Both the position numbers and the translations under genes were made by a program. This document shows positions 46,326 through 54,800 of a DNA stretch of 64,000 nucleotides, piece by piece (within the stretch, counting starts at the first letter, position 1; each line of letters begins with the position of its first letter). This DNA comes from Desulfatitalea tepidiphila (GTDB lineage Bacteria; Desulfobacterota; Desulfobacteria; Desulfobacterales; Desulfosarcinaceae): positions 1,178,001-1,242,000 of the forward strand of contig NZ_BCAG01000003.1 of NCBI RefSeq assembly GCF_001293685.1, read 5' to 3'. A model generated the notes under the pieces. The model was not told the DNA's origin, did not search any database, and saw only the letters and a list, made by a program, of their open reading frames with translations.

Positions 46326-46424
46326 TTGGGCAGCGTTATCAAAAAGCGCAGAAAAAAGATGAGAAAGCATAAACATCGCAAGCTGTTGGCTCGCACCCGA
46401 CACCAGCGTAGAAAGGGCAAATAA
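46326..46424 (+). CDS. bS22/mS38-like small ribosomal protein (AURKAIP1/COX24 domain)
   Basis: A 32-residue gene starts with TTG at 46326 behind AGAGGAGGTGATCC, a near-perfect match to the anti-Shine-Dalgarno end of 16S rRNA. The product is extremely basic and contains GSVIKKRRKKM, KHRKLL and RHQRRKGK. This is the pattern of the AURKAIP1/COX24 domain and of the small-subunit protein bS22 seen in actinobacterial ribosomes, whose mitochondrial homologue is mS38. It has its own transcription unit, ended by a hairpin at 46462. It is short enough to be missed by standard gene callers. Confidence 0.8.
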   Translation: MGSVIKKRRKKMRKHKHRKLLARTRHQRRKGK

Positions 46425-46461
46425 TGTTTGGTGTAATTGCGCATAACGGCAGGCAATAGAA

Positions 46462-46505
46462 AAGCACCGCTGAATGGATGGTTTGATTCAACGGTGCTTC
46501 TTATT
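46462..46505. terminator. Bidirectional hairpin terminator
   Basis: AAGCACCGCTGAAT (46462-46475) pairs with ATTCAACGGTGCTT (46486-46499) with one mismatch, giving a 14-bp stem. TTCTTATTT follows on the plus side and an A-rich start lies on the other. It ends the small bS22-like gene and the convergent hflKC operon. Confidence 0.8.
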
Positions 46506-46530
46506 TCCAGCAACCCACCCGAGCGAATTA

Positions 46531-47508
46531 CTACCTTTCGCCGGCGTACCCCTTCAGAAACTTGAATAACTCCGATTCGGTCGAAAGAACCAGATTGCTG
46601 TCCTTGCCGAGGGTCTCCGCATAGATTTCCATGGTTTTCTTGAAAGAGTAAAATTCAGGGTCAATGCTGTATGCCTGAGCATAAAGCCGAGTCGATTCGC
46701 CGTCCGCCTTGCCTTTGATCTGCTGAGCGGTGCGATAGGCTTCGGACTGGATTCGTTTCAGGTCCAGCTCCTTATCGCCTAATATCTTCTGGGCTTCACC
46801 GCGCCCTTCAGAGCGGAATTTCTCCGCAATCTGCTTTCGCTCGGCGATCATTCGGGCGTAAACCGATTTGCGCACCTCTTCCACGTAATCGATGCGCTTG
46901 ATTTTGACATCCACCAACTCGATACCGAATTCCTCCAACTTGTCCCGGGCCTGCTCCAAAATCAAGGCGTCGATCTGGCTCCTGCCGACCTGGATCGTAT
47001 AGGTCGATGGCTTGCGTTCGGTCACATCCTCCGTATCGATGGTGACGTCTCCCGTACCTGTATCGAAAACTTCCAGGGTGTCCAGTTCCCGGTTGGAGTT
47101 CCGGACCGCTTCGATCAGCCGGTTGGAGGTGATCAGGTTGCGCGCGGCCGGATCGATGATTTCGTTCAAACGGGGAATGGCCAGTCGCGAATCCGTACCG
47201 ATGGTTTTGAAAAAGAGGACCGGGTCGACGATCTTCCAGCGACCGAAGGAGTCCACCCAGATATAGGTCTTGTCCATTGTCGGGATCTGGCCTGGATCAC
47301 CGTCCCACTCCTGCAAGTTCTTGGGATAGATGATCGCCTTTTCGATAACGGGGATCTTGAATTTCAGTCCCGGCTCCTGACTGACCCGCTCGACCCGGCT
47401 GAATCGGGTAATCACGACTTGTTCCGTCTCGTCCACGGTATAGGCGCTGGAAAAGGCCACGATCAATACGAAGGCGGCCACTGCACCGATGATGACTTTG
47501 ATATTCAT
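46531..47508 (-). CDS. hflC: HflC, membrane protease modulator
   Basis: The 325-residue protein has one N-terminal transmembrane helix (about 5-23) and a SPFH/band 7 domain with the sequence YTVDETEQVVITRF and a long coiled-coil. It forms a complex with HflK that regulates FtsH protease. Its start overlaps the hflK stop by four bases, so translation is coupled. Length fits the family. Confidence 0.95.
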   Translation of the reverse strand: MNIKVIIGAVAAFVLIVAFSSAYTVDETEQVVITRFSRVERVSQEPGLKFKIPVIEKAIIYPKNLQEWDGDPGQIPTMDKTYIWVDSFGRWKIVDPVLFFKTIGTDSRLAIPRLNEIIDPAARNLITSNRLIEAVRNSNRELDTLEVFDTGTGDVTIDTEDVTERKPSTYTIQVGRSQIDALILEQARDKLEEFGIELVDVKIKRIDYVEEVRKSVYARMIAERKQIAEKFRSEGRGEAQKILGDKELDLKRIQSEAYRTAQQIKGKADGESTRLYAQAYSIDPEFYSFKKTMEIYAETLGKDSNLVLSTESELFKFLKGYAGER

Positions 47509-48536
47509 TGATCCCTACCTTTTCCTTGTTCTCCCAGGTTCAACAACGGCAGCAGGTTCTGCTGATCCTCATCCACGATGTACTTGGGCCCCAGTTTGGG
47601 GATGATCTCGCGGATGGTTTCCAGATAGAGGCGTCTTTTAGTCACATCCTTGGCTTTAGCGTATTCATCGTAGAGGGCTTTGAAACGTTGTGCATCGCCC
47701 TGCGCCCGGTTGACCCGATCCAGTGCGTACCCTTCGGCCGCCTTGATGGTCCTCTCGGCTTCGCCGCGCGCCGCTGGAATCGCCTTGTTGTAGTCCTCCT
47801 TGGCCTCGTAGATCATCTTCTCTTTATCCTGGATGGCCTGGTTGACTTCGTTGAAAGAGGGTTGCACCGGCGCGGGAACATTGGTGCGCTTGAGCTCCAC
47901 GTTGACGAGCAATACGCCGGTCTCGGCCCGATCCAACTCTTGTTGCAGTACCTCTTCGGCCTGGTCGGCGATCTCCTGGCGCTTGGTGATCACCTCGTTG
48001 ATGCTGCGATCACCCACGACCAGCCGCATGCTCGCTTCCGAAAGATCACGCAGCAGGGCTTGAACATTGGAAACTTTGAAGAGGTAATTGAATGGATCTT
48101 TGACACGGTATTGAACGATCCAGGGGACCACGGCCACGTTGAGATCGCCGGTGAGCATAAGGGATTCACCAGCCGATTCGGACAGGGTCGGCACCCGCTG
48201 CTGGCTGGTACGTTCCGCCTGCAGCCCGAACTCTTCCTTGAAAACCTTTTCCAGGGGAACCTTCGTGACCTGTTCGACGCCGAAGGGCATTTTGAAATTC
48301 AGTCCGGGTTGAGCCGTTCGAACAAACGCCCCAAATCGTCGGATAACACCGACTGCGCCCGTGTCGATGGTGAAAAAACTTGAATAGAAGATTGCGGCCA
48401 CGACCACGAGCGCTGCGATGACCAGCATTCCTCCTGGAATTTTCATGTTTTTGAACTGCTTTAACACATCTTCCACGTTGGGCGGCGGTCCGCTGCTTCG
48501 TTGCTGTTGATTTAGTTTTTCCCAATCCCAAGCCAT
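47505..48536 (-). CDS. hflK: HflK, membrane protease modulator
   Basis: The ATG at 48536 yields MAWDWEKLNQ, the normal HflK start, with AGGTGAC upstream; a longer in-frame start at 48629 lacks support. The 343-residue protein has a short Gln-rich N-terminus, a transmembrane helix near 35-55, the SPFH domain (with DTGAVGVIRRFG) and a coiled-coil. It forms large membrane cages with HflC around FtsH. Confidence 0.94.
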   Translation of the reverse strand: MAWDWEKLNQQQRSSGPPPNVEDVLKQFKNMKIPGGMLVIAALVVVAAIFYSSFFTIDTGAVGVIRRFGAFVRTAQPGLNFKMPFGVEQVTKVPLEKVFKEEFGLQAERTSQQRVPTLSESAGESLMLTGDLNVAVVPWIVQYRVKDPFNYLFKVSNVQALLRDLSEASMRLVVGDRSINEVITKRQEIADQAEEVLQQELDRAETGVLLVNVELKRTNVPAPVQPSFNEVNQAIQDKEKMIYEAKEDYNKAIPAARGEAERTIKAAEGYALDRVNRAQGDAQRFKALYDEYAKAKDVTKRRLYLETIREIIPKLGPKYIVDEDQQNLLPLLNLGEQGKGRDQ

Positions 48537-48688
48537 ATTAGCGTCACCTGCACTTTCTATGGGTTTGAATATTTGTGATACGAGTGAATTGCCGTTCAAA
48601 AAAATGGGCCACATCCCAGGCCATTTCACTCAGAATGTGGTGCCTTCACGCTCTTTTATAGTAATTTCAAATCCTTCCATAGCGTCAC

Positions 48689-48717
48689 AATTTAAAGCGC
48701 AGATGTCTGTAAGTCAA
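48689..48717 (-). promoter_or_regulatory. Candidate sigma-70 promoter of hflK-hflC
   Basis: On the minus strand TTGACT and TAAATT are separated by 17 bases, about 150 bp before hflK. The 371-bp gap (48537-48907) between divergent hflK and the DciA gene also holds a possible plus-strand TTGACA (48823-48828) with a weaker downstream box, and the tandem repeat described separately. No gene is visible in it. Confidence 0.45.
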
Positions 48718-48754
48718 GGAAAAATCGTTAAATCGAAAATGGCGGCGGAAAAGC

Positions 48755-48794
48755 CTGGTTCTGCCGCTATCCATCTGGTTCTGCCGCTATCCAT
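48755..48794. repeat. 20-bp tandem duplication
   Basis: The sequence CTGGTTCTGCCGCTATCCAT occurs twice without a gap (48755-48774 and 48775-48794). It lies in the intergenic region between hflK and the DciA gene and looks like a simple recent duplication, perhaps variable between strains. Confidence 0.9.
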
Positions 48795-48907
48795 TTGGAT
48801 CGCTGGTAGCGCGTCGTTTCGCTTGACAAAACAAAAGCGGCTGATCTATGGCCCAGAGAAGTTTAAGGCATACCATACGAATTTTGATAAAATCAATAAA
48901 CAGGCCA

Positions 48908-49225
48908 ATGAGTTCTTATCGCCGCAACCGCAATCAATTTGTTCCCATCGGCAGCGTCATCGATAAGCTGATGCAGCACCATCGGCCGGTGAAAGATCGA
49001 GAACTGCTGCGAGTCTGGGAAGTCTGGGATCGTGCCGTCGGCACAGCCATCGCAGCCAACGCACGGCCAGCGGCCTTCAAGGGTGATACGTTATTGGTAC
49101 ATGTGAGTTCATCCACCTGGTTGCACCATCTGCGCTTTTTGGAACAGGACCTGATCGCCAAATTGAATGCTGAGTTGGAGCAGCCTTATATCCGGTCGGT
49201 TAAGATCAAGGTCGGGAACATTTAA
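48908..49225 (+). CDS. dciA: DciA family protein (DUF721)
   Basis: The 105-residue protein has the DUF721 pattern: VIDKLMQHHRPVKDRELLRVWEVWDRAVG, then a beta part containing LLVHVSSSTWLHHLRFLEQDLIAKLN. DciA loads the replicative helicase DnaB in bacteria without DnaC or DnaI. The start ATG at 48908 is chosen by homology; there is only a weak ribosome site, and a start further upstream at 48848 is possible. Confidence 0.8.
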   Translation: MSSYRRNRNQFVPIGSVIDKLMQHHRPVKDRELLRVWEVWDRAVGTAIAANARPAAFKGDTLLVHVSSSTWLHHLRFLEQDLIAKLNAELEQPYIRSVKIKVGNI

Positions 49226-49229
49226 CCCG

Positions 49230-49952
49230 ATGACCGAGGTTACCAAAGACGCCTTTTTTGATGGACAATTGCAGGTTACCCAATCGCTTGCCGGATACAG
49301 ATTTTCCATTGATGCGGTTTTGCTGGCCGCCGTCATTCGACCCAAGCCAGGCGAATCTGTTCTGGATATGGGAACCGGTTGCGGCATAATACCGTTGATA
49401 CTGGCGACCCGTTATCCAGGCGTTCAGATCACAGGCGTGGAAGTGCAGGCGGAACTGGCCAGGTTGGCACAACTCAATGTTGCCGAAAATCGATGCGACG
49501 ATCAGATCAAAATTCGGCACGTCGATATGAAATTGCTTCCTGATCCTGAAACACCCGGGCCCTATGATTGGATCGTCACCAACCCGCCCTATCGTAGGCC
49601 CCAGACCGGTCGTTTGAATCCTAATGAACAAAGGGCATTGGCCCGGTTCGAGCTGAAGGTGGATCTGGCCCAATGGATGCGAACCGCCGCGAGGCTCCTC
49701 AAAGCGGGAGGGCGTTTGGCCACGATCTTTTCTGCGGCGCGAACCGTCGATCTACTTTGTCACATGCGACAGGCCGCCATTGAACCCAAATGGATTCAAG
49801 CGGTTCAATCTTATTGCGGGGATCCGGCCAAACTTGTGCTCGTCAAAGGCGTCCAGGGGGGCAGGCCCGGTTTGGACGTAGCATCGCCTCTCGTTGTCTA
49901 CGAAAGGGATGGTCGTTATACCGAATCGGTGCAGGAGATGATGCGTCCTTGA
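49230..49952 (+). CDS. TrmN6-like tRNA adenine N6-methyltransferase
   Basis: The ATG at 49230 follows the DciA stop by four bases. The 240-residue protein has the class I methyltransferase motif I LDMGTGCGIIPLILA and the catalytic NPPY motif (VTNPPYRRP) of N6-adenine or amino methylases. The N-terminal part DAFFDGQLQVTQSLAGYRFSID is typical of the YfiC/TrmN6 family, which modifies A37 of tRNA-Val. The exact substrate is inferred from family resemblance. Its stop codon lies at the edge of a half palindromic element. Confidence 0.8.
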   Translation: MTEVTKDAFFDGQLQVTQSLAGYRFSIDAVLLAAVIRPKPGESVLDMGTGCGIIPLILATRYPGVQITGVEVQAELARLAQLNVAENRCDDQIKIRHVDMKLLPDPETPGPYDWIVTNPPYRRPQTGRLNPNEQRALARFELKVDLAQWMRTAARLLKAGGRLATIFSAARTVDLLCHMRQAAIEPKWIQAVQSYCGDPAKLVLVKGVQGGRPGLDVASPLVVYERDGRYTESVQEMMRP

Positions 49953-49994
49953 TCCTGAATTTTTTACGGCGCTGTTCGGCCAAGCCTTTTTGCG
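49947..49994. repeat. Family C palindromic element, right-half copy
   Basis: The run CCTTGATCCTGAATTTTTTA and the following CGGCGCTGTTCGGCCAAGCC matches the right side of the element at 25758-25891. It carries only this half. The TGA stop of the methyltransferase lies inside its first bases. Confidence 0.55.
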
Positions 49995-50068
49995 AATACA
50001 TCAACCGTTGACACTGCGTATCAAAAAGGCTATTGAACCAAACCTGCACGCGGCCCCTTGGGAAATCC

Positions 50069-50160
50069 GGAGAGGTTGCCGAGTGGCTGAAGGCCCCGCT
50101 CTCGAAAAGCGGTATCCCGTTTACCCGGGATCGTGGGTTCGAATCCCACCCTCTCCGCCA
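50069..50160 (+). tRNA. tRNA-Ser(CGA)
   Basis: A 92-nt tRNA with acceptor stem GGAGAGG/CCTCTCC and encoded CCA. The anticodon stem CCGCT/AGCGG encloses a CTCGAAA loop with anticodon CGA, and there is a long type II variable arm (ATCCCG/CGGGAT) typical of serine. The T-arm contains GGTTCGAATCC. Confidence 0.95.
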
Positions 50161-50224
50161 CGCCCAACAGTGTGATCGGAAAACAGATCCGCCATGGCCA
50201 TGTGCATCCAAAGTCGTTTTACAC

Positions 50225-50318
50225 GGAGAGATGTCCGAGCTGGCCGAAGGAGCACGACTGGAAATCGTGTGTGTCGTTTATAGCGGCACCGAGGGTTCGA
50301 ATCCCTCTCTCTCCGCCA
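50225..50318 (+). tRNA. tRNA-Ser(GGA)
   Basis: A 94-nt tRNA with acceptor GGAGAGA/TCTCTCC and encoded CCA. Anticodon stem CACGA/TCGTG holds loop CTGGAAA with anticodon GGA. The long variable arm and GGTTCGAATCC T-loop confirm serine. It lies 64 bases after tRNA-Ser(CGA), so the pair is probably one transcript. Confidence 0.95.
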
Positions 50319-50444
50319 TACCCTCCTTCATATGATTCCCTGTAACCCCATTTGATACTCCCCGCACTTGGACTCTGGGCGTGTGGCATCGGCCACATCG
50401 GCCACCTGTTCCACACACGCCGGGTTTACTGAATCGAGTTCAGG

Positions 50445-50591
50445 TAGTGTCCGTCCACAAATAGGCAGATTGGGTCGAGATCAAGGCGCACGAAAAATTT
50501 AACCGCAGGCATATAGTTGATATTCCGAGGATTAAATTCTTCGTGCAACGCCGATATTGGGCAAATTGGAGATTTGTGGATGGACACCAGT
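50445..50591 (+). repeat. 147-bp palindromic element (family A), copy 1
   Basis: The element occupies part of the 376-bp gap between the tRNA genes and dnaX. Its ends are an imperfect inverted repeat (GTGTCCGTCCACAAAT and ATTTGTGGATGGACAC). Internal sequence is also partly self-complementary. The copy at 52692-52836 reads the same in reverse complement with only scattered changes. The remainder of the gap has no clear gene or SRP RNA. Confidence 0.8.
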
Positions 50592-50694
50592 TAGAATCCC
50601 TGGGAAAGCGCAGGCCTTATTGCACCAGCCTACCAGGTGCGCTATAAGAACCATCTGAGTTGAATGATAGCAGAGGGAAAGCATCGTAATTGCC

Positions 50695-52371
50695 ATGAGC
50701 TACTTGGTATTTGCCCGAAAATACCGGCCTCAGGATTTTGACGCCGTGGTTCAGCAGGCGCATGTCACGCGCACCTTGATAAATGCCATCGAGGCCGGAC
50801 GAGTGGCGCATGCGATCCTGTTTGCCGGCCCTCGGGGCACCGGCAAAACGACCATCGCACGAATTCTGGCCAAGGCCCTGAACTGCGAACAGGGGCCGAC
50901 CGGCAACCCTTGCGGACGATGTCGATCCTGCCTGGAGATTCAGAGCGGCCATGCGGCGGATGTTTTCGAGATCGACGGCGCCTCGAACAACAGTGTCGAT
51001 CAGGTTCGTGAGCTTCGCGATAACCTGAAGTACATGCCATCCCACAGCCGCTATAAGATCTATATTATCGACGAAGTCCATATGCTCAGCCTGGCGGCTT
51101 TCAACGCCCTGCTCAAGACCCTGGAGGAGCCGCCGGCACACGTGATGTTCATGTTTGCGACCACTGAGCCGCATAAAATTCCGGTGACCATACTGTCCCG
51201 GTGCCAGCGGCATGATCTGCGCCGGATCGAGCTGGCGGCCATTGTTTCTCATCTCAAGGCTATCTGCGATCAAGAGCAGGTCAACATCGATGACCAGAGC
51301 CTGGATCTCATCGCCCAGGAAGCGGGCGGCAGCATGCGTGATGCATTGAGTCTTCTGGACCATGTATTGGCCTGCGCCGAGGCCGAGATTACGAGCGAGC
51401 TTGTGGCCGACTTGCTCGGCGCGGTCGAGCGCAGGCACCTGTTTGACGTTTCCGAAGCCGTCTTTTCGCGCGATGCCGCCGGCGTACTCGAGCAGATCGA
51501 TGCGGTCTGGCGCCATGGCTTCGAGATAAAAAGGTTTTATGCCGATCTGGTCGCCCATTTCCACAACTTGGCGCTGGTCAAACTCGGGGATCGCGCCAGC
51601 CGTCTGGTCGATCTGCCCGCACACGAAATCAGGCAGATGGCGGCTCAGGTCAAAGAGGTGCCGGGGCCATTCTTGATTCAGATACTGGAATTGCTTTTCC
51701 AGGCAGAGCAGGGTATCAAATTTTCGAGCCAACCGAGGTTCGCGCTGGAACTGCTTTTTCTCAAACTGTTTCAAACACCGCCGGCGTTGTCCATCGATCG
51801 ACTGGTCGCCGGGCTCGAACAGCTTCGTCAATCCGGACCTGCGGACCTGAAGAGGATGGTACCCCCAACCCCAGTTGCGACAAATCCTGAGACGGCGCCC
51901 ATCTCGGACGAAGCGGAAGCTGGGGCCACGACACCACCCGCGAGACAGGATTCCTCTTCAAAGGTACAGGTACTTGAGATAAGAAATGTCGAGGGTGGAA
52001 ACGGGGGCGGTGAAGACATTTGGGAAGTCATTTTAGGGCGTATAGATCAGGATAAACCGGCGTTGGGTGCGGTCTTGAGAAAAAGCCGGATCATTCCCCA
52101 GGGCAATGATTCCTGGGAGATAGAAGTCAGCGGTAACGACTTCAACCTCAAGAGCGTCCAACGCCAATCGAATCTTTTGCAACAATACTATTTAGAGGCC
52201 AGTGGCAGACAGCTGCAATTGAAATTGCTTTCAAATATTAAAGATATGGACGAACGGCAAAAGAGAAAGCAAAAAGGCGAAGAACTCAAACAGAAAGCAC
52301 TTGGGCACCCCCTGGTGATGGACGCCTTGGAACTTTTCAGCGGAAAAATCGTGGACATTAAAGTGCCATAG
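50695..52371 (+). CDS. dnaX: DNA polymerase III subunit gamma/tau
   Basis: The 558-residue DnaX begins [18 protein letters not shown] and has Walker A GPRGTGKT (45-52). Zinc-binding cysteines follow (NC, then CGRCRSC), then the DExx box IIDEVHMLS and the SRCQRHDL sensor. It is the clamp-loader motor, with domain V for holoenzyme contacts at the C-terminus. A run of five A bases near the 3' end (52278-52284) is not convincing as a frameshift site. It forms an operon with ybaB and recR. Confidence 0.97.
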   Translation: MSYLVFARKYRPQDFDAVVQQAHVTRTLINAIEAGRVAHAILFAGPRGTGKTTIARILAKALNCEQGPTGNPCGRCRSCLEIQSGHAADVFEIDGASNNSVDQVRELRDNLKYMPSHSRYKIYIIDEVHMLSLAAFNALLKTLEEPPAHVMFMFATTEPHKIPVTILSRCQRHDLRRIELAAIVSHLKAICDQEQVNIDDQSLDLIAQEAGGSMRDALSLLDHVLACAEAEITSELVADLLGAVERRHLFDVSEAVFSRDAAGVLEQIDAVWRHGFEIKRFYADLVAHFHNLALVKLGDRASRLVDLPAHEIRQMAAQVKEVPGPFLIQILELLFQAEQGIKFSSQPRFALELLFLKLFQTPPALSIDRLVAGLEQLRQSGPADLKRMVPPTPVATNPETAPISDEAEAGATTPPARQDSSSKVQVLEIRNVEGGNGGGEDIWEVILGRIDQDKPALGAVLRKSRIIPQGNDSWEIEVSGNDFNLKSVQRQSNLLQQYYLEASGRQLQLKLLSNIKDMDERQKRKQKGEELKQKALGHPLVMDALELFSGKIVDIKVP

Positions 52372-52382
52372 GAGGTTTGGTG

Positions 52383-52694
52383 ATGAAGGGTATGGGAAAC
52401 ATGATGAAGCAGGCCCAGAAGCTTCAGTCCAAGATGTTGAAAATGCAGGAAGAGTTAGCGGAAAAGACCGTCGAGAGCACGGCTGGCGGTGGAATGGTGA
52501 AGGCCGTCGCCAACGGCCGTCAGCAAATCGTTTCAATTTCCTTGGAAAAAGAGGTCGTCGATCCGGAAGATATTGAAATGCTGCAAGATCTTATCTTGGC
52601 AGCCGTCAACGATGCCTTGAACAAGGCACAGGAGATGGTCGCCTCGGAAATGGGCAAATTGACAGGTGGGTTCAACCTGCCGGGATTTATGTAG
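52383..52694 (+). CDS. ybaB: YbaB/EbfC nucleoid-associated protein
   Basis: The ATG at 52383 has GGAGG seven bases upstream and gives 103 residues. The protein is the standard YbaB: N-terminal [18 protein letters not shown], middle [18 protein letters not shown], and C-terminal [12 protein letters not shown]. It binds DNA as a dimer and is nearly always encoded between dnaX and recR. Its stop lies within the palindromic element that follows. Confidence 0.96.
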   Translation: MKGMGNMMKQAQKLQSKMLKMQEELAEKTVESTAGGGMVKAVANGRQQIVSISLEKEVVDPEDIEMLQDLILAAVNDALNKAQEMVASEMGKLTGGFNLPGFM

Positions 52695-52836
52695 TGCCCA
52701 TCCACAAATGGCCAATTGGCTCGATATCGGCGTTCTGCTCAAAATTTTATCCTCGGAATATTCGACATATACCTGCGGTAAAATTTTAGCATGCCTTGAT
52801 CTCGACCCAATTTGCCTATTTCTGGATGGACACTAT
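52692..52836 (-). repeat. 145-bp palindromic element (family A), copy 2, inverted
   Basis: The sequence matches the element at 50445-50591 in reverse complement, with left end GTGCCCATCCACAAATGG and right end CTGGATGGACACTA. It begins at the ybaB stop codon and occupies most of the gap before recR. The pair thus flanks dnaX-ybaB in opposite orientation. Confidence 0.8.
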
Positions 52837-52893
52837 GTATACTTTTCTGATTTCATTTGATTCAATTTTCACTGTCGCGCACGAGAGAATTAG

Positions 52894-53493
52894 ATGCAAC
52901 ATTATCCCGAATCCATCAGGTCGCTCATTCGAAGTTTCGCAAAGCTTCCCGGTGTGGGTGAGAAGACCGCCGAACGTCTGGCCATGCATGTATTGAAACG
53001 ACCGCTCAACGAGGCAGAGGCACTGGCGCACAGCATCATGGACGTCAAGCAGAAGGTGAGACTCTGTCAAAAGTGTTACGGCCTGAGCGATGCTGAATTA
53101 TGCCACATCTGCAGAGATCCGTCGCGGATGGCGTCCCTGGTGTGCGTGGTTGAACAACCGGCCGACATGATAGCCATCGAAAAATCGGGCGCCTTCAGGG
53201 GTATATATCATATCCTGGGCGGCACGTTGCTGCCCATGGAGGGCATTGGTCCACAAGATCTGCGTATCCGCGAACTTTTCGATCGCATCGCTTCCGGTGA
53301 AGTGAAAGAGATCATTCTGGCCACCGGTACGGGCGTGGAGGGGGAGTCCACGGCCGCCTACATCGCCCAACAACTCGCCGGCAAGGGGGTCATCGTTTCA
53401 CGGATAGCCTCGGGTGTACCTGTCGGTGGTGATTTGAAATATATCGACAAAATGACTTTAAAATGTGCCTTGGATGGCCGCCATGCCCTCTGA
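52894..53493 (+). CDS. recR: Recombination protein RecR
   Basis: The 199-residue RecR has the helix-hairpin-helix region (FAKLPGVGEKTAERLAMHVL), the C4 zinc finger (CQKCYGLSDAELCHIC) and the Toprim part (LGGTLLPMEGIGPQDLRI). It works with RecF and RecO at gaps. Complete and of normal length. Confidence 0.97.
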   Translation: MQHYPESIRSLIRSFAKLPGVGEKTAERLAMHVLKRPLNEAEALAHSIMDVKQKVRLCQKCYGLSDAELCHICRDPSRMASLVCVVEQPADMIAIEKSGAFRGIYHILGGTLLPMEGIGPQDLRIRELFDRIASGEVKEIILATGTGVEGESTAAYIAQQLAGKGVIVSRIASGVPVGGDLKYIDKMTLKCALDGRHAL

Positions 53494-53902
53494 AGAGTTA
53501 ACAGCCGAATACCTTTTCGAATGCACCCAATGCGGCGAGTGCTGCAAGGGGTTCGGCGGCACTTACGTGTCATCTGAAGATATCGAACGCATCGCAAACT
53601 TTTTGAATCTTTCGCCGGATACGTTGCGACGTCGCTATTGCGCGCCTTCGGGGCGCCGGTTGGTGTTGGCGCAACAAGAAAATGGCTATTGTGTGTTCTG
53701 GGATCGGATTTGCACCATTCACCCGGTGAAACCCCGTATGTGCCGTATGTGGCCTTTTATTCCCAGTCTGCTGAAGGATGTCGATAATTGGTGGATCATG
53801 GCGGACTCTTGCCCGGGAATTCGACAGAACCTGGATAAGGCGTCATTGTCAGCTTGTTTGAGACGGATCATTGGAGACCTCGAGGGAGACTCCAGGTGTT
53901 GA
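53474..53902 (+). CDS. CxxCxxCC (YkgJ-like) metal-binding protein
   Basis: The 142-residue protein begins with FECTQCGECCKGFGG, the CxxCxxCC motif of the YkgJ/DUF-type zinc or iron cluster family. Later cysteines CTIHPVKPRMCRMWPF match the family. The start is uncertain: an ATG at 53474 overlaps recR by 20 bases, and another ATG lies at 53483. Function unknown; probably binds a metal cluster in the cytoplasm. Confidence 0.75.
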   Translation: MAAMPSEELTAEYLFECTQCGECCKGFGGTYVSSEDIERIANFLNLSPDTLRRRYCAPSGRRLVLAQQENGYCVFWDRICTIHPVKPRMCRMWPFIPSLLKDVDNWWIMADSCPGIRQNLDKASLSACLRRIIGDLEGDSRC

Positions 53903-53942
53903 CTTTGCCGCAACGATGCGTGGGAGAAAGGCCGGGGCGCCC

Positions 53943-54728
53943 ATGATCGGCGTATTCGATTCTGGAATCGGTGGACTTACCGTGGTCAAGGCGCTTTTGG
54001 AGCAGGTGCCGGGCCACGACATTACTTATCTGGGAGATACCGCCCGCACACCATACGGCAGCAAGAGCGCCGACACCATTATTCGGTATTCGATCAACAA
54101 TACGGGTTTTCTGCTTCGAAAGGGCGCCCGCTTGATCGTCATTGCCTGCAATACGGCTTCCAGTTACGCTTTCGAAGCCGTGCGCGAGCAGTATCATCTG
54201 CCGGTGTTCGAGGTCATCGAACCCGGCGCCCGACAAGCCGTCGAACGATCAAGACGTCTGCGAATCGGCGTCATCGGCACGCGTGCTACCATCGCAAGCG
54301 GGGGCTATGAAAGGGCGATCAAGGCACTGCGTCCAGAGGCAAAGGTGGTGACCGCCGCCTGTCCTTTGTTGGTGCCCTTGGTCGAGGAAGGTTGGATCCG
54401 CAAGGCGGAAACGGCCATGATCGTCCGAAAGTACATGCATCCGCTTAAAACCATGCAGATCGACACGCTCATCCTTGGCTGCACCCATTATCCTGTCCTG
54501 CGCAAGGTTATCCAGCGCAAAATCGGCGCCCGTGTCGTGCTGGTCGATTCGGCCAATGCCATTGCGCAACGGGTAGGGCACTACTTCAACACCCACCCTT
54601 CGGACGGGCCCCAAAACGACCGACCTGGCCGGCTAAAGATTTTTGTGACGGATACGGCGGATCAATTTCAGAGGAGTGCACGCTTGATATTGGGTCGTTC
54701 GGTCCACATCGAATTGGCCGACCTTTGA
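53943..54728 (+). CDS. murI: Glutamate racemase
   Basis: The 261-residue MurI has the first catalytic cysteine in VIACNTASS and the second in LGCTHYP, with IGVFDSGIGGLTV at the start. It makes D-glutamate for peptidoglycan. Start ATG 53943 is chosen by homology; an ATG 27 bases upstream also exists. It is the last plus-strand gene before the convergent chemosensory operon. Confidence 0.95.
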   Translation: MIGVFDSGIGGLTVVKALLEQVPGHDITYLGDTARTPYGSKSADTIIRYSINNTGFLLRKGARLIVIACNTASSYAFEAVREQYHLPVFEVIEPGARQAVERSRRLRIGVIGTRATIASGGYERAIKALRPEAKVVTAACPLLVPLVEEGWIRKAETAMIVRKYMHPLKTMQIDTLILGCTHYPVLRKVIQRKIGARVVLVDSANAIAQRVGHYFNTHPSDGPQNDRPGRLKIFVTDTADQFQRSARLILGRSVHIELADL

Positions 54729-54800
54729 CTTCTCAAATCGTGCATCTGGCTGGGTAACAAAACAGAAGACAACACGGGGCGAACGAACGCTTTCAACGCA

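Noticed and set aside
48559-48966. 135-residue plus-strand open frame between hflK and DciA
   Set aside because: It overlaps the DciA start in another frame, contains the tandem repeat, and has no family resemblance.
50319-50694. SRP RNA or tRNA remnant between tRNA-Ser and dnaX
   Set aside because: The position is common for such RNAs, and the text near 50600-50650 has a weak tRNA-like look on the minus strand, but the conserved SRP loop and a full cloverleaf are missing.
52258-52290. Programmed frameshift in dnaX
   Set aside because: The A-run near the 3' end is short, lacks a clear slippery heptamer and lies a few dozen codons from the stop, so no gamma form would be gained.
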